DNA of 64,000 bases from Rhyzopertha dominica (taxonomy: Eukaryota > Arthropoda > Insecta > Coleoptera > Bostrichidae): contig QCXZ01000137.1 of NCBI GenBank assembly GCA_025024175.1, positions 14,384,001 through 14,448,000 on the forward strand, written 5' to 3'. The notes under the pieces were generated by a model that was given only the letters and a program-made list of their open reading frames with translations, had not been told where the DNA came from and made no database searches. Shown here piece by piece: positions 36,211 to 49,479 of this stretch; position 1 is the stretch's first letter; each line of letters begins with the position of its first letter. The position numbers were made by a program, and so were the translations under genes.

Positions 36211-39200
36211 TTTTAAAGCACCAGTGGCGTACGCTGGGATAATGCAGACCCCCTTTTTAATAGAACTTTTAGGCATTAGGATTTTTAGACAAAACTAAAA
36301 CTGTTTTTATAATACCTAATCAATTCTAAAGAAAACATTTTTTATTTGATGTTTGCAGTAAAATTACTCCCTACTCGTTTTATTGAAAAACACGGGACTC
36401 CATTATTTCCATTATTCAGTCAGTATTAAAGTTACATTTTTTGACACCCTGTGTATCAAATACAACGATTTCCAGAAGTCCAGTGTCTTGCAATAAAAAC
36501 ATCAATATTTAAGGATTAGGAAGTCGTTTTACAGCAAACATAAATCAAGGAGATACGTTTTCTTTATAATTGATTGGAGATTGTAAAAATGTTATACTTG
36601 TGTCTAAAAATCCACATGCCTAAAAGTTCTATTAAAAACCGGGGGTTTGCATTACCCCAGCGCACTGGTGCTTTAAAAAATCTCAGGTCACTTGTTTTTA
36701 TTTTACCTGATGTCATCATGATTCCCACCAAATTGGAAGTCGGAATNTTTTACGGTTCAGCAATAATTTCAAAAAATATTTTTTAAGCTTAACACCCTGT
36801 ACATCAAAAACAAAATATTTTTTTACTTTTTTCACTTGATTTTTTTTCAAAAATTGCATTTTCTATAACCTATCAAACGTTGCCGGTGTATTTCGAGGAC
36901 ACCGTGTATATTTAAGCACAAAAAGTTTTCCAAATTTTTAAATCGTTTTTCCTTCATTTTACTTGGTCTATGGATATTTTTGTATAAATACGGTACTCTG
37001 CCCTTCAGAATATCAGATATTCGCAAGCATTCTCATTTCTTATTAATCTTATTGGCTGTCTGTTATACGTCTACTAAAAAAAGCAAAAAGTAAAATGCGT
37101 TCATTGTGTAGTGTACAAACCCTTGAATTATACTATGTATATAGGCACCTTCAAGCCGAAGTTCCAGCACTGCACACAATTAAAACTCTGAAATTGTACA
37201 GTTCAAGAACACCTTTGCTTAATTAATTCCTCTTTTATTTTTATATTGACATTGCTATCAACAACAACATTCTACTATCTCTAAAAAACAACTTTTTTTA
37301 CTAACATGCTTTAACATGTAGAAATATTAGTGTTTGCAAATACCTGCAGCAAAGTTATTAAGCTTAGAATTCAACTAAAGTTTCCCTATAACCACATTCA
37401 TGTGGGGATTTCTTCAGAACTATCTTGAAATATTCCTTTCGCAATAAAGTTAAATATTCAAACGCTTTATAAATATTATCTGTAACAAATGTTAGAATGT
37501 TACCTCAAAAAATCCATAAACTTCTCTCTCTCTCTCTCTCTCTCGAAGCCTACCTATATACTGATTTTAAGGGCACCCAAGTTATAACACTGAATTGATC
37601 TTATATTTTTAGAACAGAATTGTTTTGCAATACATATTCATTATAACGCTTGAGCTAGAAATAGTATATTATGTTATGAGGAGATAAGGTGAACTTTTAT
37701 GTAGCAACATAAAGTCACTTTAGCTCCAAATAACATATGCTATTTTTTTTAAACGTCGACAAAGAATCTAGCACTAATTAAAAATTTGAGTAATTTTAAA
37801 TTTGCGTATCGTGCTTCAGTGATTATTTTAGTTTGCTATGGGAAAGGTTTCTCTAGTGACGAAATGTAAACAACCAGAAAAATAATTTGATGTGTCACAA
37901 AACCTGGCTGCATTTTGTAAGTTTCACCGAATATTCTAAAAATATTTCCCATTGGAACTAATCATTTTGCAGTTTTCGCCATGTCAGACATCGAATGCAC
38001 GCCCCCTGAAGTGGCTGAGGCCGCTTCAGAAGTTGTAAATAATTTAATCGAGTTTCCTTAATATTTGCCGCCGTGGCTGCAAATGATTTTTGCTGCGTAT
38101 ATGCAGCAAAAGTGAGTGNCATTGTTGNTAAGATATAATTTGACACTTTGGCTCCTATGCTAGCTGCAGAAAATTGCCACTTTAATAACGTTTGAAAAAA
38201 AAACGATATTATCTCTTGTCTGCTGATATGGTATTAGGGTTTCTAAATCCCTATAATTTATGTAGGTACGATAAAAAGAATCAATTCTCATTTATTTCTA
38301 CATCACACTATTTCACTAAAGTTAGATGCTTATATTATATTAATTCAGCTTTTAGCGAGTACAGATACCCACAATTTTTGAGTGACTGCTATAGAATATT
38401 AATTAGGTCTTTTAATATTTCAACAGTACGTACGTATATAAAAAACCACAAACCAGCAATNTAATAATTTAAAGGNATAAAGACACCTATGCTAGATGGA
38501 AGATTAGAATTTATGAGAACGTAGGGTAATAAGAAATACGCNNAAGCCGTAATACTCCAAGTGGTACTACAGGGAACGTTATAGCCTTGTACTACATAAT
38601 TACTGCCTAAGAAATTATACACAAGAGGATGATAAAATCATTAACTACACAAAACTTTTTATTGCACGTTAGGTGCGTGATATGGCACAAACAAACTTGA
38701 ATGCATACATAGCTGTACTTATAAAAAAAACCTAACAACCGTCAGATTAAAATCACGCATGCAAAAAACAGTACAATATTGCGTAAGTTTCATTTTAAAG
38801 TTCAACAAACATCCATTGATACATAAGGTCTTTTGTTATATGTGATTAATACGGACCTAACTACTTAAGACCGCTTCTTACTTCACGTTCAACTTAAAAT
38901 ACAACCTTCAAAGTATTTCCAAGTGCACTTACAGCGTAACGCAACTTTCGTTATTACCGTGCATTACGGCGTAAGTTTCTCATGATATTACGATAACAAT
39001 TCCCGAAGGGACATTTGCAACTTCAGACATACGTGGATGATAAGAAAGCGTCGCTTTTCTCAAAATAAGGCGAAAGATAAAACAAGTAGGTACAAAATTA
39101 AGCTTGCATATTACGGAGGTATTACATTACGCAAAGATGGTTGCCTTAAGTAAAAAAATTTGGTTGCAGATATTTACAATTTAAAGCATGAAGATAAAAG

Positions 39201-39290
39201 GGTATATGATCAAAAAACGAAGCGACCACTTACATAGTGTTGTCCATTATAACATATAACACTATTTTTAATAGTACATTCTTCTCTATA
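36211..39290. other. No gene seen; fragments with ACACCCTGTA-type ends
   Basis: ACACCCTGTG at 36446, ACACCCTGTA at 36791 and a similar string near 36903 look like the ends of small mariner-type repeats (TACAGGGTG inverse). A (TC)n run lies at 37524-37545. No coding sequence supported. Confidence 0.4.
37524..37545. repeat. (TC)n microsatellite
   Basis: About ten CT/TC units in CTTCTCTCTCTCTCTCTC. Confidence 0.9.
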
Positions 39291-39314
39291 TCACTACATA
39301 ATATTATAAAAAAG

Positions 39315-39470
39315 TCCTTCGCCGCGTCTGCTTGTCTGTCTGTTCGTAATAAACTCAAAAACTACTTAACTAATTTTCACACGGTTTTCAGCGATAGCGG
39401 AAGGTTTATGTATATAATTTACACTGGTTGGAATATAACGATAATTGTTGGAAATGACGGAGGAAGTCAA
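39315..39470 (+). repeat. Interspersed repeat of CGCCGCGTCTGTCTGTCTG type
   Basis: CGCCGCGTCTGCTTGTCTG followed by AAACTCAAAAACTACTTAAC and a TTTTCACACGGTTTTCA-like block is a layout I know from common insect SINE/Helitron-type repeats. The open frame 39237-39644 across it is incidental. Confidence 0.4.
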
Positions 39471-40359
39471 GCCACCTGGGAGCTTTCATCGAAAACACTG
39501 CCTATTATATTCCCTTTGAGATATAACAAAACAATGCAGGGTGGGATATTCCTCTTTTATAGATCTACAGAAAAAGTCCGCGATGGCATGTTTCTATCTT
39601 TTAAAGATAGCTTAATACCCATTATATCTTCTAAAAAATGGTAATGTACAATGCGGTAATTGAAAAGCTATTTAGATGGATACAGTATTAATCCTTATCG
39701 ACTTAAATATGATAGTTACCTTGAGCATTTCATGTACATTATTATAATCTCTTACTATATTATTATTATTTACAATTTAAATGAATATCTTAGGAGTTAT
39801 CGCAACAAATCAACGCGTGCGAAAATAAATTCAAGCACGTTTCTCACACCGATGGCGGGATTCGTTTGATGAGATCACCCCCGCGCCGCGCCGCATTCCA
39901 TGCTGTCTTGATATTTAATAATAAATAAAATAATAATGAAATATAAATGTGTACAAAATATTTTAAAGTAACAATAACAGTGCTTTCTCAGTTCTCAAGA
40001 TTGACCTTTTAAAGATTTATTTTTATCTTAACAATACATTAGACAGTCATTTTTTACTGGTAATTTAAATTTGTTTGGTAATCATGTTTTTATACCACAC
40101 TTAATCTATCAGGAAGGAAATTCCCTCCATAGACGACAGATAATACCAAACTGTTAATGAAACTCCGACAAAACGCCCTAATTAAATGCACCCTATTTGC
40201 ACTAGGAATGGTGTTTTTGGAACAGTTAAAGGTACGTGGCTGTATTTAAATTGTATTCATATGATGTGGGTCCTTAGTACCCTACTGCACATAAATTTAA
40301 GAGTACTCCTTCCTTGTTTTTGTACTTCCCAAATGCAGTGGTTATTGGAATGAATATAT

Positions 40360-41205
40360 TGTTGCGGAATCAGCGCCATCTGTGTACTGGAGTTGCAAGC
40401 GTGTAAATGCGATGTAGTAATCCTAGCGACATACATATGGCAGGGAATGTCGAGACTCTCCAGAGAATTCTGTCAATGAAACCTTCGCGAGGTTTGGATA
40501 GCGTCTGGAATTTTCGAAGGGGGGTATAAATAGCCCCACGGAGAGAGTGCGGGCAGTTCTGAATTCGAAGCAGGTGTTTTTAGTGCTACTGTGTGCAGTA
40601 TATTGGTTTAGTGAATTAGCAGTAGTGTTAAGACTTAGTGTATTTCAATCAACTGTTTAAAGAGAAAGGAGTTAAGTTAGAAATCCACAGTTTTCGAGCC
40701 CGTTTCCTAATAGTTCGTGTCAAGAAGTGGGTTGGGAATTTCTGGGGTGTTTTGGGACCCGGGCAGACAAGATTTGAGCACTTCTAGAAGAAAAGAATAA
40801 CAGTCAGAGGGTGCAAACTCAAGTGAGTCAATTGGGAATTTAGGTGTTTAGATATGAGAACAGGACTAATAGAAGTGAAAACTAGCCAAGAAAAAAAATT
40901 ATAACAGCCAAAAGGAGACCAAGAATGAACTATTATAATAACTGCTGTGCAACAACAATTGAAATCTAAAATAGATGAATTTAAAGAAATCAGAGTAAAA
41001 TCGAAAAAAGAGTCGTAAAACCGGAGAAAGAATCGATCGCGTCGAAAAGAAGTTTGAAAACTCAATGATCAAATTGAAAACGGACATGAAAAGAAAGATG
41101 ACCGAGGAAACTACGTTTTCATCAGGAACTGGAAGCAGCAAGGTTAAACCACCGCTGTTTGATGGAAAAACATCGTTTGATACTCCACCTTTTACATACT
41201 AGTGG
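40360..41205 (+). mobile_element. Ty3/gypsy-like 5' fragment (LTR and gag start)
   Basis: TGTTGCGGAATCAGCGCCAT (40360) looks like an LTR start; a TATA box (TATAAATAG, 40525-40533) and a likely start site about 30 bp on fit an LTR promoter. Downstream, 40930-41200 encodes in broken frames a coiled-coil gag start (DRVEKKFENSMIKLKTDMKR, later VKPPLFDGKTSFD), a pattern typical of insect gypsy gag. The element stops abruptly near 41205; pol is missing. Confidence 0.5.
40525..40533 (+). promoter_or_regulatory. TATA box of the putative LTR
   Basis: TATAAATAG embedded in a G/C-rich stretch upstream of the gag fragment. Confidence 0.55.
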
Positions 41206-41536
41206 GTCCGAAAGACGCATTGCATTTTGCAATAATTGGACAAAATTTGCAAGTATAAAAGTTAGACCAGACTTATTATTTAGTCAGACGCATGTTATAT
41301 AAGTAGTGATGGCATTTTCAATCGCAATGATATCCGATATTGGTCAAATGAGAACCAACATAGAGCGTCTACGACAAGGGAGGTATGGTTTCAATTTATC
41401 GTGTTTTGTTTTAGGAGGGACACTGGTCACATTGCCCGTTAAATTTCTTTTCGCTAGCTTTATAAGAAATACGAGGATCATGTCATAATTCCTGCACATA
41501 TCAAGCTGGCGCGATGGTGAAAAAACAGTGTAAAAA

Positions 41537-41970
41537 AGTATAAAAGTGTATCGTTGGGATATCACTTAGCTGTATATAGAGTGCGGGTAGTTCATTTAGT
41601 TTATGTCCAAAAAATTCTCAAATCTGGGTAATTTGATGCAATTGGACTAGTGTTAAAGACGGCCATAGAAGTTGGAGACCTCATACTGCTTACACTTTTG
41701 CTACTATTGTGGCTACAATAAATGAAGACCGCATGGACAAACAAGCAATAGACAAATACCAAAAGATAAATGTATCTGTCTTCTTTGTACAAAATTTAAA
41801 TGCATGATTCCAAAAGAGGAGACAAGGTATGAAAGTATCAGTTAAAGGAGTTTGCGAGAAGAACTGCTGCGAAATTCTACCGCATCTCCGGTGCAGCCCT
41901 GACATGGGGTCTCCATATTTCGTTCTGTTCCTTCAGTGAAAAGGAGAATTTTGTGAAGTCCGATCATATT
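41537..41970 (+). mobile_element. Mariner pseudogene, copy 2 (internal deletion)
   Basis: Aligns to the mariner at 30452-31330: TTGGGATATCACTTAG, TAGTGTTAAAGACGGCCATA, ATGGACAAACAAGCAATAGA and CAGCCCTGACATG all match. It lacks the segment between TTTGATGCAA and TTGGACTAGTG that copy 1 retains. Dead. Confidence 0.8.
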
Positions 41971-42387
41971 AAAAATTCAATAAGAAATGTAAAAGTAAGT
42001 ATAATAATATAGAGGGTAGACCGTACTTGATATCATTTATGTTTCTACAAAATCTTAGCATGATCGATTCATTCGTTTCCATAAACTTCTAATGAATAAA
42101 TGAATGATGTTGTGTAACGTGCCATATTTATCCTTTCCTTTATCTTCATGTCTAATAAAACCAAAAGTACCTTATATGTATCTATATTTAAAGAAGCTTT
42201 TTATTCCTAATAAGTTCTTTGCATACAACGCTGTTTTCACCTGCGCGATGTGTTAGAAGTGCTAAAGTTAAAATCGGGGAAGCATCATTCCCATTAAATT
42301 GCAATATTTGGCGATACCTACGATTCCTCATCTAAACATCCTCTCAACCCCAAAAGACATTTCAAACCCAGCACCTAGAACATCTAC

Positions 42388-42819
42388 CTTCTGGAGAAGA
42401 TGCTGCTTGTTGTCGACGTCCTCCTGGTCCTCGGCCGTGGTCTTGGCGGTCCTGTTGTCCAACGCCTCCCTGTGGTTCGCCTCGACGATCCTGACCGCCT
42501 GCAGCCGCTTCCTCAAGTTCTGCAGGACGCGCGCCTCTTCGCGCTTCCTGCTGGGCCGGTAGCTCGCAGCCGACGGCAGCGTGGCGAACTGCGGCTCCTG
42601 CTGGGCGGTAGCGCTCAGGAGCCGCTTCGAGACCGGCGTCCTCGGCCTCGGGTAGTCGGTCAGCAGCTGGATGCTGGGGGGACATATCGACGTCTGCGAC
42701 GCTATCCGGGGCAGGTCCATGTCGGCACTTCGTCTGCGGAGCGCCGTGTCAGCTGCATCCCTGCTGTGTCGGGCGTCGCGGCGGACTGACGCAGTGTGTC
42801 CCGACGGTCGATAACACAT
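42388..42819 (-). CDS. Unrecognised coding exon, GC-rich, coiled-coil end
   Basis: A minus-strand frame from ATG at 42819 runs 144 codons to a donor GTAGATG at 42387, in phase 0. GC content drops sharply exactly there. It begins MCYRPSGHTASVRRDARHSR, continues with basic and Pro/Ser-rich sequence (IQLLTDYPRPRTPVSKRLL), and ends in a charged, helix-forming stretch (RKREEARVLQNLRKRLQAVR, then AEDQEDVDNKQHLLQK) likely to form a coiled coil. The frame also stays open upstream to about 42957 without an obvious start; a CCAAT-like CCAATCAGAAG near 42935 would suit a promoter. Later exons should lie below 42388 but I could not find them. No family recognised. The GC level is far above the neighbourhood. 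Confidence 0.5.
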
Positions 42820-43733
42820 GGGGGGTAGCGCCAGGTGGAAGCACGGAAGGGGTATACGTACTTTCGAGAAGAGTTTCCGCAAGTTGCGAATCCTGGTGGT
42901 GCGGGAGTTCCCGCAGGGGATTTCGCTTCTGATTGGTTTGGGAAGTTTCTTACGCAAGATCTTTGAAGTTTACATTCAGCGCAAGCAATATTTGCATCAA
43001 ACTACGAATAGGTTCTATAATATAATTCGTAAATAATAAATTTATTTCCAACAACTTTAAAGCGCGCACTTATAGGAAATTAAAAAATGACACACTAATT
43101 AACGAAGTAAGTATTTAAAATAAGTACTTATAACGTAAATACAGGTTGCTTTTCGTCTTTAAAAAACATGAAACAGAAAGCTCTATCAATTTGTAAATTT
43201 TAACATAAACACAGTAGTAGCTAATTCTCGTCCCAGTATATTAATATTTAAAAAAAATATGCTTCGTGGGAACTTGAACAGTATATTACGAAGCAGGAAT
43301 TTTGACATGAACTTTGATTATTTACTATGTAGTTCAGTCAATGAAAGAGATGTAGAATGCGTGAGCAGGGACCTAAGTGATACCTTCAGTAACTTGTTCA
43401 AGATGCTTAGGGAGTAAACATACTAAAAGTCTTGAGATATAGGGAAGGTCCGAACAGCCCGCCCACTTAAGAAAATATCTTTTTTTGACCAGAGTAATGA
43501 ATATAGGTATGTCACATGTCAATGGGTTAAGCTTTACGGCAATTCGTTGGCTACCTGTTGATAGATACACAATTTAATAATAATTGTTTTTGTAATTTAT
43601 GCATTTGACGGAGTTATCCGATGCTGAGGATAACGCCGCCCAGGACATTGGGTAACACCGCCCAAGGAAATTACATTAAAAGGAATAAAAACAAAGTGTT
43701 TAAACAATCTTTAATTTTTAAGTCAGACATGAA

Positions 43734-44220
43734 TCAAAGCTGTTTATGCACAAAAGTCGCAAATGTAAGGTTTTGAACCATCTTCACCGGTGCAAGCTTG
43801 GCGCGCCCCTTTTTTGCATACTCCACACAAAAACCATACCTCGTCTTTTCCAAATTAATTGCATTATCTGCATTATCAGAACTTCCGTCATCACATATTA
43901 CATCTTCCAATTCTTCACTTGTGTCGGAGTCAACATATATAATCTTTTTCTTCACTTGTTTTTTTTTAAACTTCATTCGTATTTACCGCCGTAGAGTGCT
44001 TGCCTCGAAATCAATCCTGAAAAAAGCATTTTTGTCGCTTGCTACTTCAGATGTTTCTAGGCCTGATGATTGTTCAATAGTGGCTGGAATAAACTCTTCC
44101 TGGTTAAAGACATTGGGGTTATACGGCCAGTTTCCACTAATTTGAAACCCCTTTTGGGCTTTTCCTATGGTCGCAATGCGTGTAAAAGTAGCCAAATTAA
44201 AAATTTCTGCCACAACATAT
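43734..44220 (-). pseudogene. Tigger transposase C-terminal fragment
   Basis: Reads VAEIFNLATFTRIATIGKAQ, then KGFQISGNWPYNPNVFNQEE, the standard end of the DDE_1 region. After a shift it continues with an acidic stretch and a short Cys-containing end (GFCVEYAKK), resembling the zinc-binding tail of some family members. Confidence 0.75.
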
Positions 44221-44221
44221 A

Positions 44222-45206
44222 GTGTTATTTTCTTTTCCTTATCTACATCAACGATTTAGAAAATATCATTAAAGACGGAAACTTAATATTGTTCGCTGAT
44301 GATACTACATATTTTAGTACAAACAAAAACGCTAATTTACTAAAATGCCATTTAACTGAAATGAAGTCAAACTTGTCAACTTGGTTTACATCTAATGGTC
44401 TATTACTAAATGAGTCCAAGACTGTTACGTCATGCTTTACACTAAAGAATTTAACATGCGATATAGAAAATCAAGAGTCTGTTAACTTTTTGGGAATACG
44501 ATTAGATCCACAACTTACCTGGCATTCTCACATTGACTACGTTACTTCCAAGACCGCCAAAAATATATTTCTTTTGAAATCTCTTCGCGATATAATCTCA
44601 GATAAAATCCTATTGAATGTGTATTTTGCTTACATACATGCTAGGTTAACTTATGGAATATTAGTCTGGGGGCATTCTCCTGCATCTGATCGCTTATTCA
44701 AATTGCAGCGAAGAGCTGTCAGAGTAATTGCAAATTTGGATTATCAGGCAGATTGCAGAAAATCTTTTCAAAAGTTTAAAATTTTAACATTGCCTAGCTG
44801 TTACATACTATCTTGTCTATTATTTGTTAAAACTCACTTAGGTTCTTATACTACTCGTGGTGAATCACATATGCTTAATTTAAGGGGAAATCAAAATTTA
44901 AATGTTAACTTCCATCGTTTGCAAAGAAGCCGAAGCAGTGTTTCTTACTGGGGTCCCAAACTGTTTAATAAATTACCTGCACAAATTCAAAGCTTAGATT
45001 TAACAGTTTTTAAGAAAAAAGTTAAGTCATATCTACTTTGTAAAAATTTCTACTCCTTGGAGGAATTTTTAAATACTTCTTATTTATTATAATATCTTGT
45101 TTTAGTTTAGTTTATCTTTTATATAACGCTGTATTTTGACGTGTGTTAACACTGTAACTGTGAACCAACACAAATATATATTTATTATTTATTTATTATT
45201 ATTAGA
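44222..45206 (+). mobile_element. 5'-truncated LINE inserted in the Tigger element
   Basis: The plus-strand frame starts mid-reverse-transcriptase at FLIYINDLENII, carries the catalytic LFADDT at about 44294-44311, and stays open to 45092 (267 codons from the first Met). The rest is the thumb and C-terminal region (VNFLGIRLDPQLTWHSHIDY, then RLTYGILVWGHSP and FKLQRRAVRVI). An A/T-rich 3' tail follows (45165-45206). The intact frame suggests a fairly recent insertion. Jockey/CR1-like by pattern. Confidence 0.9.
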
Positions 45207-45217
45207 ATAAGCCTTCT

Positions 45218-45571
45218 TTAATGGACCAAAACAGTCGAATCCAACCGCTGAAGCCTATGACTGGTGTATGGTGGAAAACTCACTATAATAATTACATTTT
45301 CGCGACAAAAATTGTATGCAGGTAAAGAACAATCGCTGGTGTGGTTATCGAGCACTAATAAGACAACATTATCGATGGAGCAAGAGATAAGCAACTTAAA
45401 ATAGTGCAGCCACTTTAAAAATAGTTCTTCATTAGTCCAACCTTTAGAAGAGCAGGAATAATTCTTGCCCTGGGATAAATAAACATAAGGTGACAAGTAT
45501 ATTCCAGAAACACTAATGGCTGTAACACACTGTAATGTTTTTACCGCGTTCTTAGCTGACAGCTTTTCCAA
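45218..45571 (-). pseudogene. Tigger transposase DDE core fragment
   Basis: Reads VVLLVLDNHTSDCSLPAYNF, then CRENVIIIVSFPPYTSHRLQ, the LDNH..H and SFPPHTSH motifs of DDE_1 transposases. Frame lost soon after (FGPLKKA-type block is out of frame), just before the LINE junction at about 45206. Confidence 0.85.
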
Positions 45572-46767
45572 GTAGTTTCACTCCTTTAGAGACAATCACT
45601 TTAGTAGGAACCTGAACTATTGTAATGCCGGTCTAGTGCATATTAAAAATGCGATGTGGTCCACATTCCTACTTTTCAAACATATCTCATAGGGTTTTGT
45701 AAAAAAGTTTAACGCTATCTTGGTTGAAACCTGAAATTCGACACTCGTTGCTTCAGATTTCCTTAGACTAATTTCGGGGCTTCTTTTCATAAAAGCACTA
45801 AACCAGTCTTTTCAGCAGTTTTTTTTTTGTTTCTATTGCAAAGGTGAGGAATATTATTTGTCGCTGCATATGCATATATGATTTCCTTTAAATCATTTGG
45901 GGTCAAACCATAAAACATTTTAGTCAAGTAGATAGAATGTTGGACTATTTTACTTTCTTGTTCTTAGTTGAAAATTGCTCTGTGATGACCCAACTGGGGT
46001 TTAGACAAATTGTTCGGAGACGGTACTTCAGTGTGTTGAGTACGGTATTCCTATGCAAATATTATTAAATTAAAGAAAATTTTCACAGTAAGAACATTTT
46101 AAACTACTGAATTCTCTAGTACCTACTCTGGCGTTTTACCCTGCCATCTTTAACTGCATTAATAGCCCTTTCTAAGACCTCTATTGTCCACGAACCTTTA
46201 TTCGATTGTCTTTGTCGTGATTTTGGCATCTAAAAACTTAATGCCTCCAGTATCAATTACAAAATTATGACATAGTAATGCCGCTCACGAGGGTAGCACC
46301 GGCCACTGTGGGCGGCTTTACCCGCCTGGTAATTGTTTTATTAATTTTTTTTTGTTAAATTTAAATTTATTCGAGAAAATGCGCACAACACAACAGTCTA
46401 TGTATACTTAGTACTCTTTGCATTGACAATTGCGACAATTTGCGGACAATTGCGGTACTTTATCTATCTAGTGACTTTAAATCGGGTATATGGAGCGCGC
46501 CATCTGGTGAGTTGCTTAATAACAACCCTTACGTTCAGATGGCGCTCACATAACTCATTTTGGTTAGGAAACCTTAAGGAGGATGGGGTTACCCCTGGGC
46601 GGTGTTACCCGAATCTCCCCTAGGTTGTGAGCCGAAGCAGGGGTGGGGGCACAGAGGGTCCCACATTTAGATTTTTGGGCTATACATTGAAAATGATACG
46701 TGGAGGATTATTTTGAGTTTATCTGGCATACTTGATTCGGAGCGTCGGAATAGTGACTCTCAGACAA

Positions 46768-46797
46768 CGAACTCTATAAAATATTTTATAGAGTTCG
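46768..46797. repeat. Perfect 30-bp palindrome
   Basis: Two 15-bp arms, CGAACTCTATAAAAT and its exact reverse complement, abut with no spacer. The outer flanks also contain partly mirrored CTCAGAC/GTCTCAG motifs. Confidence 0.95.
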
Positions 46798-48267
46798 GTG
46801 GTCTCAGACTCAGATGATCTTTAAAAATACCTGTAACATCTTAAGCGTAAAGGTTACCGTGCACACATTTGATACTTTTATTTGAAAACTTAGAGATGTT
46901 AGTAAAAACGTCATAGAAGCCAAAGAACACTTGATAAGGCAACATAGCATATTACCAATCCAAACATACATATTTTTGAACCACTACCTTTTGGATGATT
47001 TTTGTTATAAATCGAGTTCTACGCGCAATATATTTTGATTCATAAGCTTTACAGTTAACACTTTTGGAAATACCTAATTGTATCTTATGCTAATGAAAAT
47101 TCTCTTTCTTTTACGCATAAGCGTAATAGTAGTTTTGTTTTTCGTCTTATTAATTTTTCTTTCATGTTACTTATGTTACATTAAATCAGTTTGGTTCATA
47201 CATTTTTTCTCAGTGCTTACCCGTACACTGGTTCAATAATTTACATGCCTCAATAAATAATTTTATTTAATTCTGTTCTTATATATTACGTATAGGTACT
47301 TACATATTCCAGATGCCTATGAACAAGGTAAAAATATTTATAACATCACCATTCTTACATAATATATCATAAAAAAATTCCAGAAATGGGTCTCCAGTAT
47401 TGAAACTCATTTCGGAATCAATAACCTTCCAAAATTGCATACCCTAGGCTGGTTTCTGTCCATTGCGGTCTTTATCAGTCATGACCAAAGACAATCTTAT
47501 GGCCGTTATTGGCAACATTGTAATTTTAAGGGTAGTTACCACACCTATCCATTGAGACTACAAATATCCAAATTGTTCTTTTTTTAGTCTTCACCAGTTT
47601 ACACATATAATTGTAGCACTGTTGCATTATGTTTAGTGTCTTTTTATTCCAACAAAGAGCTGAAAAGATTCGATACACTATTTAGGTTATTTAATTTCGT
47701 GAAACAGCAAGGCTTTATTCATAGACATTTGTTCTATATATACATTGCTGTTTGGGACAATTGTAGAACCGAGACACAAGAAACACTGGAACAAAAAATA
47801 TCTAAAAACTGGTCCTCGCACTTGCACGTCGGCTCTCGAGCCATCCGCATGAAATTATTTGTTTAGTTTTGGTGTTGTTTTAAGGAATTCAATATATAAC
47901 ATTAGTCATCAATCTTACTATTTCAATAGAAACTTCATACTTTTCTTTCTTGATGATTTAATGCTTTTTTCATATTATTACCAACATTGTTTCCTTCTGA
48001 ACATATGCCAAAATATTGGACATTTACCTCTACCATTTTGTTTCATTTGTTATCGTACAATACTGGTAAATTACAGTCAGATATATTACATGGAGACTGA
48101 ATAAATAATTACCATTAATGGATTAAACAAACAGACACATTTTTTTTTATTCAATCAGTGATAGAGTTCCAGTATATTATATACTATAGGTAAAAAAGTG
48201 TTCATACCAACATTAAAGATGGTATCTACTAATTAAACTGAAAAACTATAATTTCGTAATTTGTACT
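46798..48267. other. No gene seen
   Basis: AT-rich intergenic sequence between the Tigger element and the RpS23 3' end. Confidence 0.45.
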
Positions 48268-48273
48268 TTATTT
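48268..48273 (-). terminator. Poly(A) signal of RpS23
   Basis: AATAAA on the minus strand about 45 bases after the stop codon. Confidence 0.75.
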
Positions 48274-48315
48274 CAATACAAAATTACGCATTATTTTCAT
48301 TATTAACAAAATTTT

Positions 48316-49479
<1,164 letters not shown>

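Larger units (their letters stand above)
43640..46621 (-). mobile_element. Tigger/pogo-type DNA transposon, split by a LINE
   Basis: The inverted ends share GGGTAACACCGCCCA (43651 on, and inverse at about 46600-46615). The minus-strand transposase starts at 46229 (MPKSRQRQSNKGSWTIEVLE, then RAINAVKDG), continues in broken frames through KEIIYAYAATNNIPHLCNRN, then the DDE core at 45571-45218. After the LINE insert it resumes at 44220 with VAEIFNLATF and runs to the C-terminus near 43734. The domain order is that of jerky/Tigger transposases: CENP-B-like HTH, DDE, then a GF...G.WP.NP.VF tail. Confidence 0.85.

Noticed and set aside
39237..39644. A 135-codon plus-strand open frame
   Set aside because: It runs across a common insect interspersed repeat and shows no domain; treated as chance.
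42362..42789. GC-rich open frames on the plus strand and in a second minus frame
   Set aside because: They are shadows of the unrecognised exon at 42388-42819; low-complexity Ala/Arg/Gly or Leu/Val content, as expected of off-frame GC-rich DNA.
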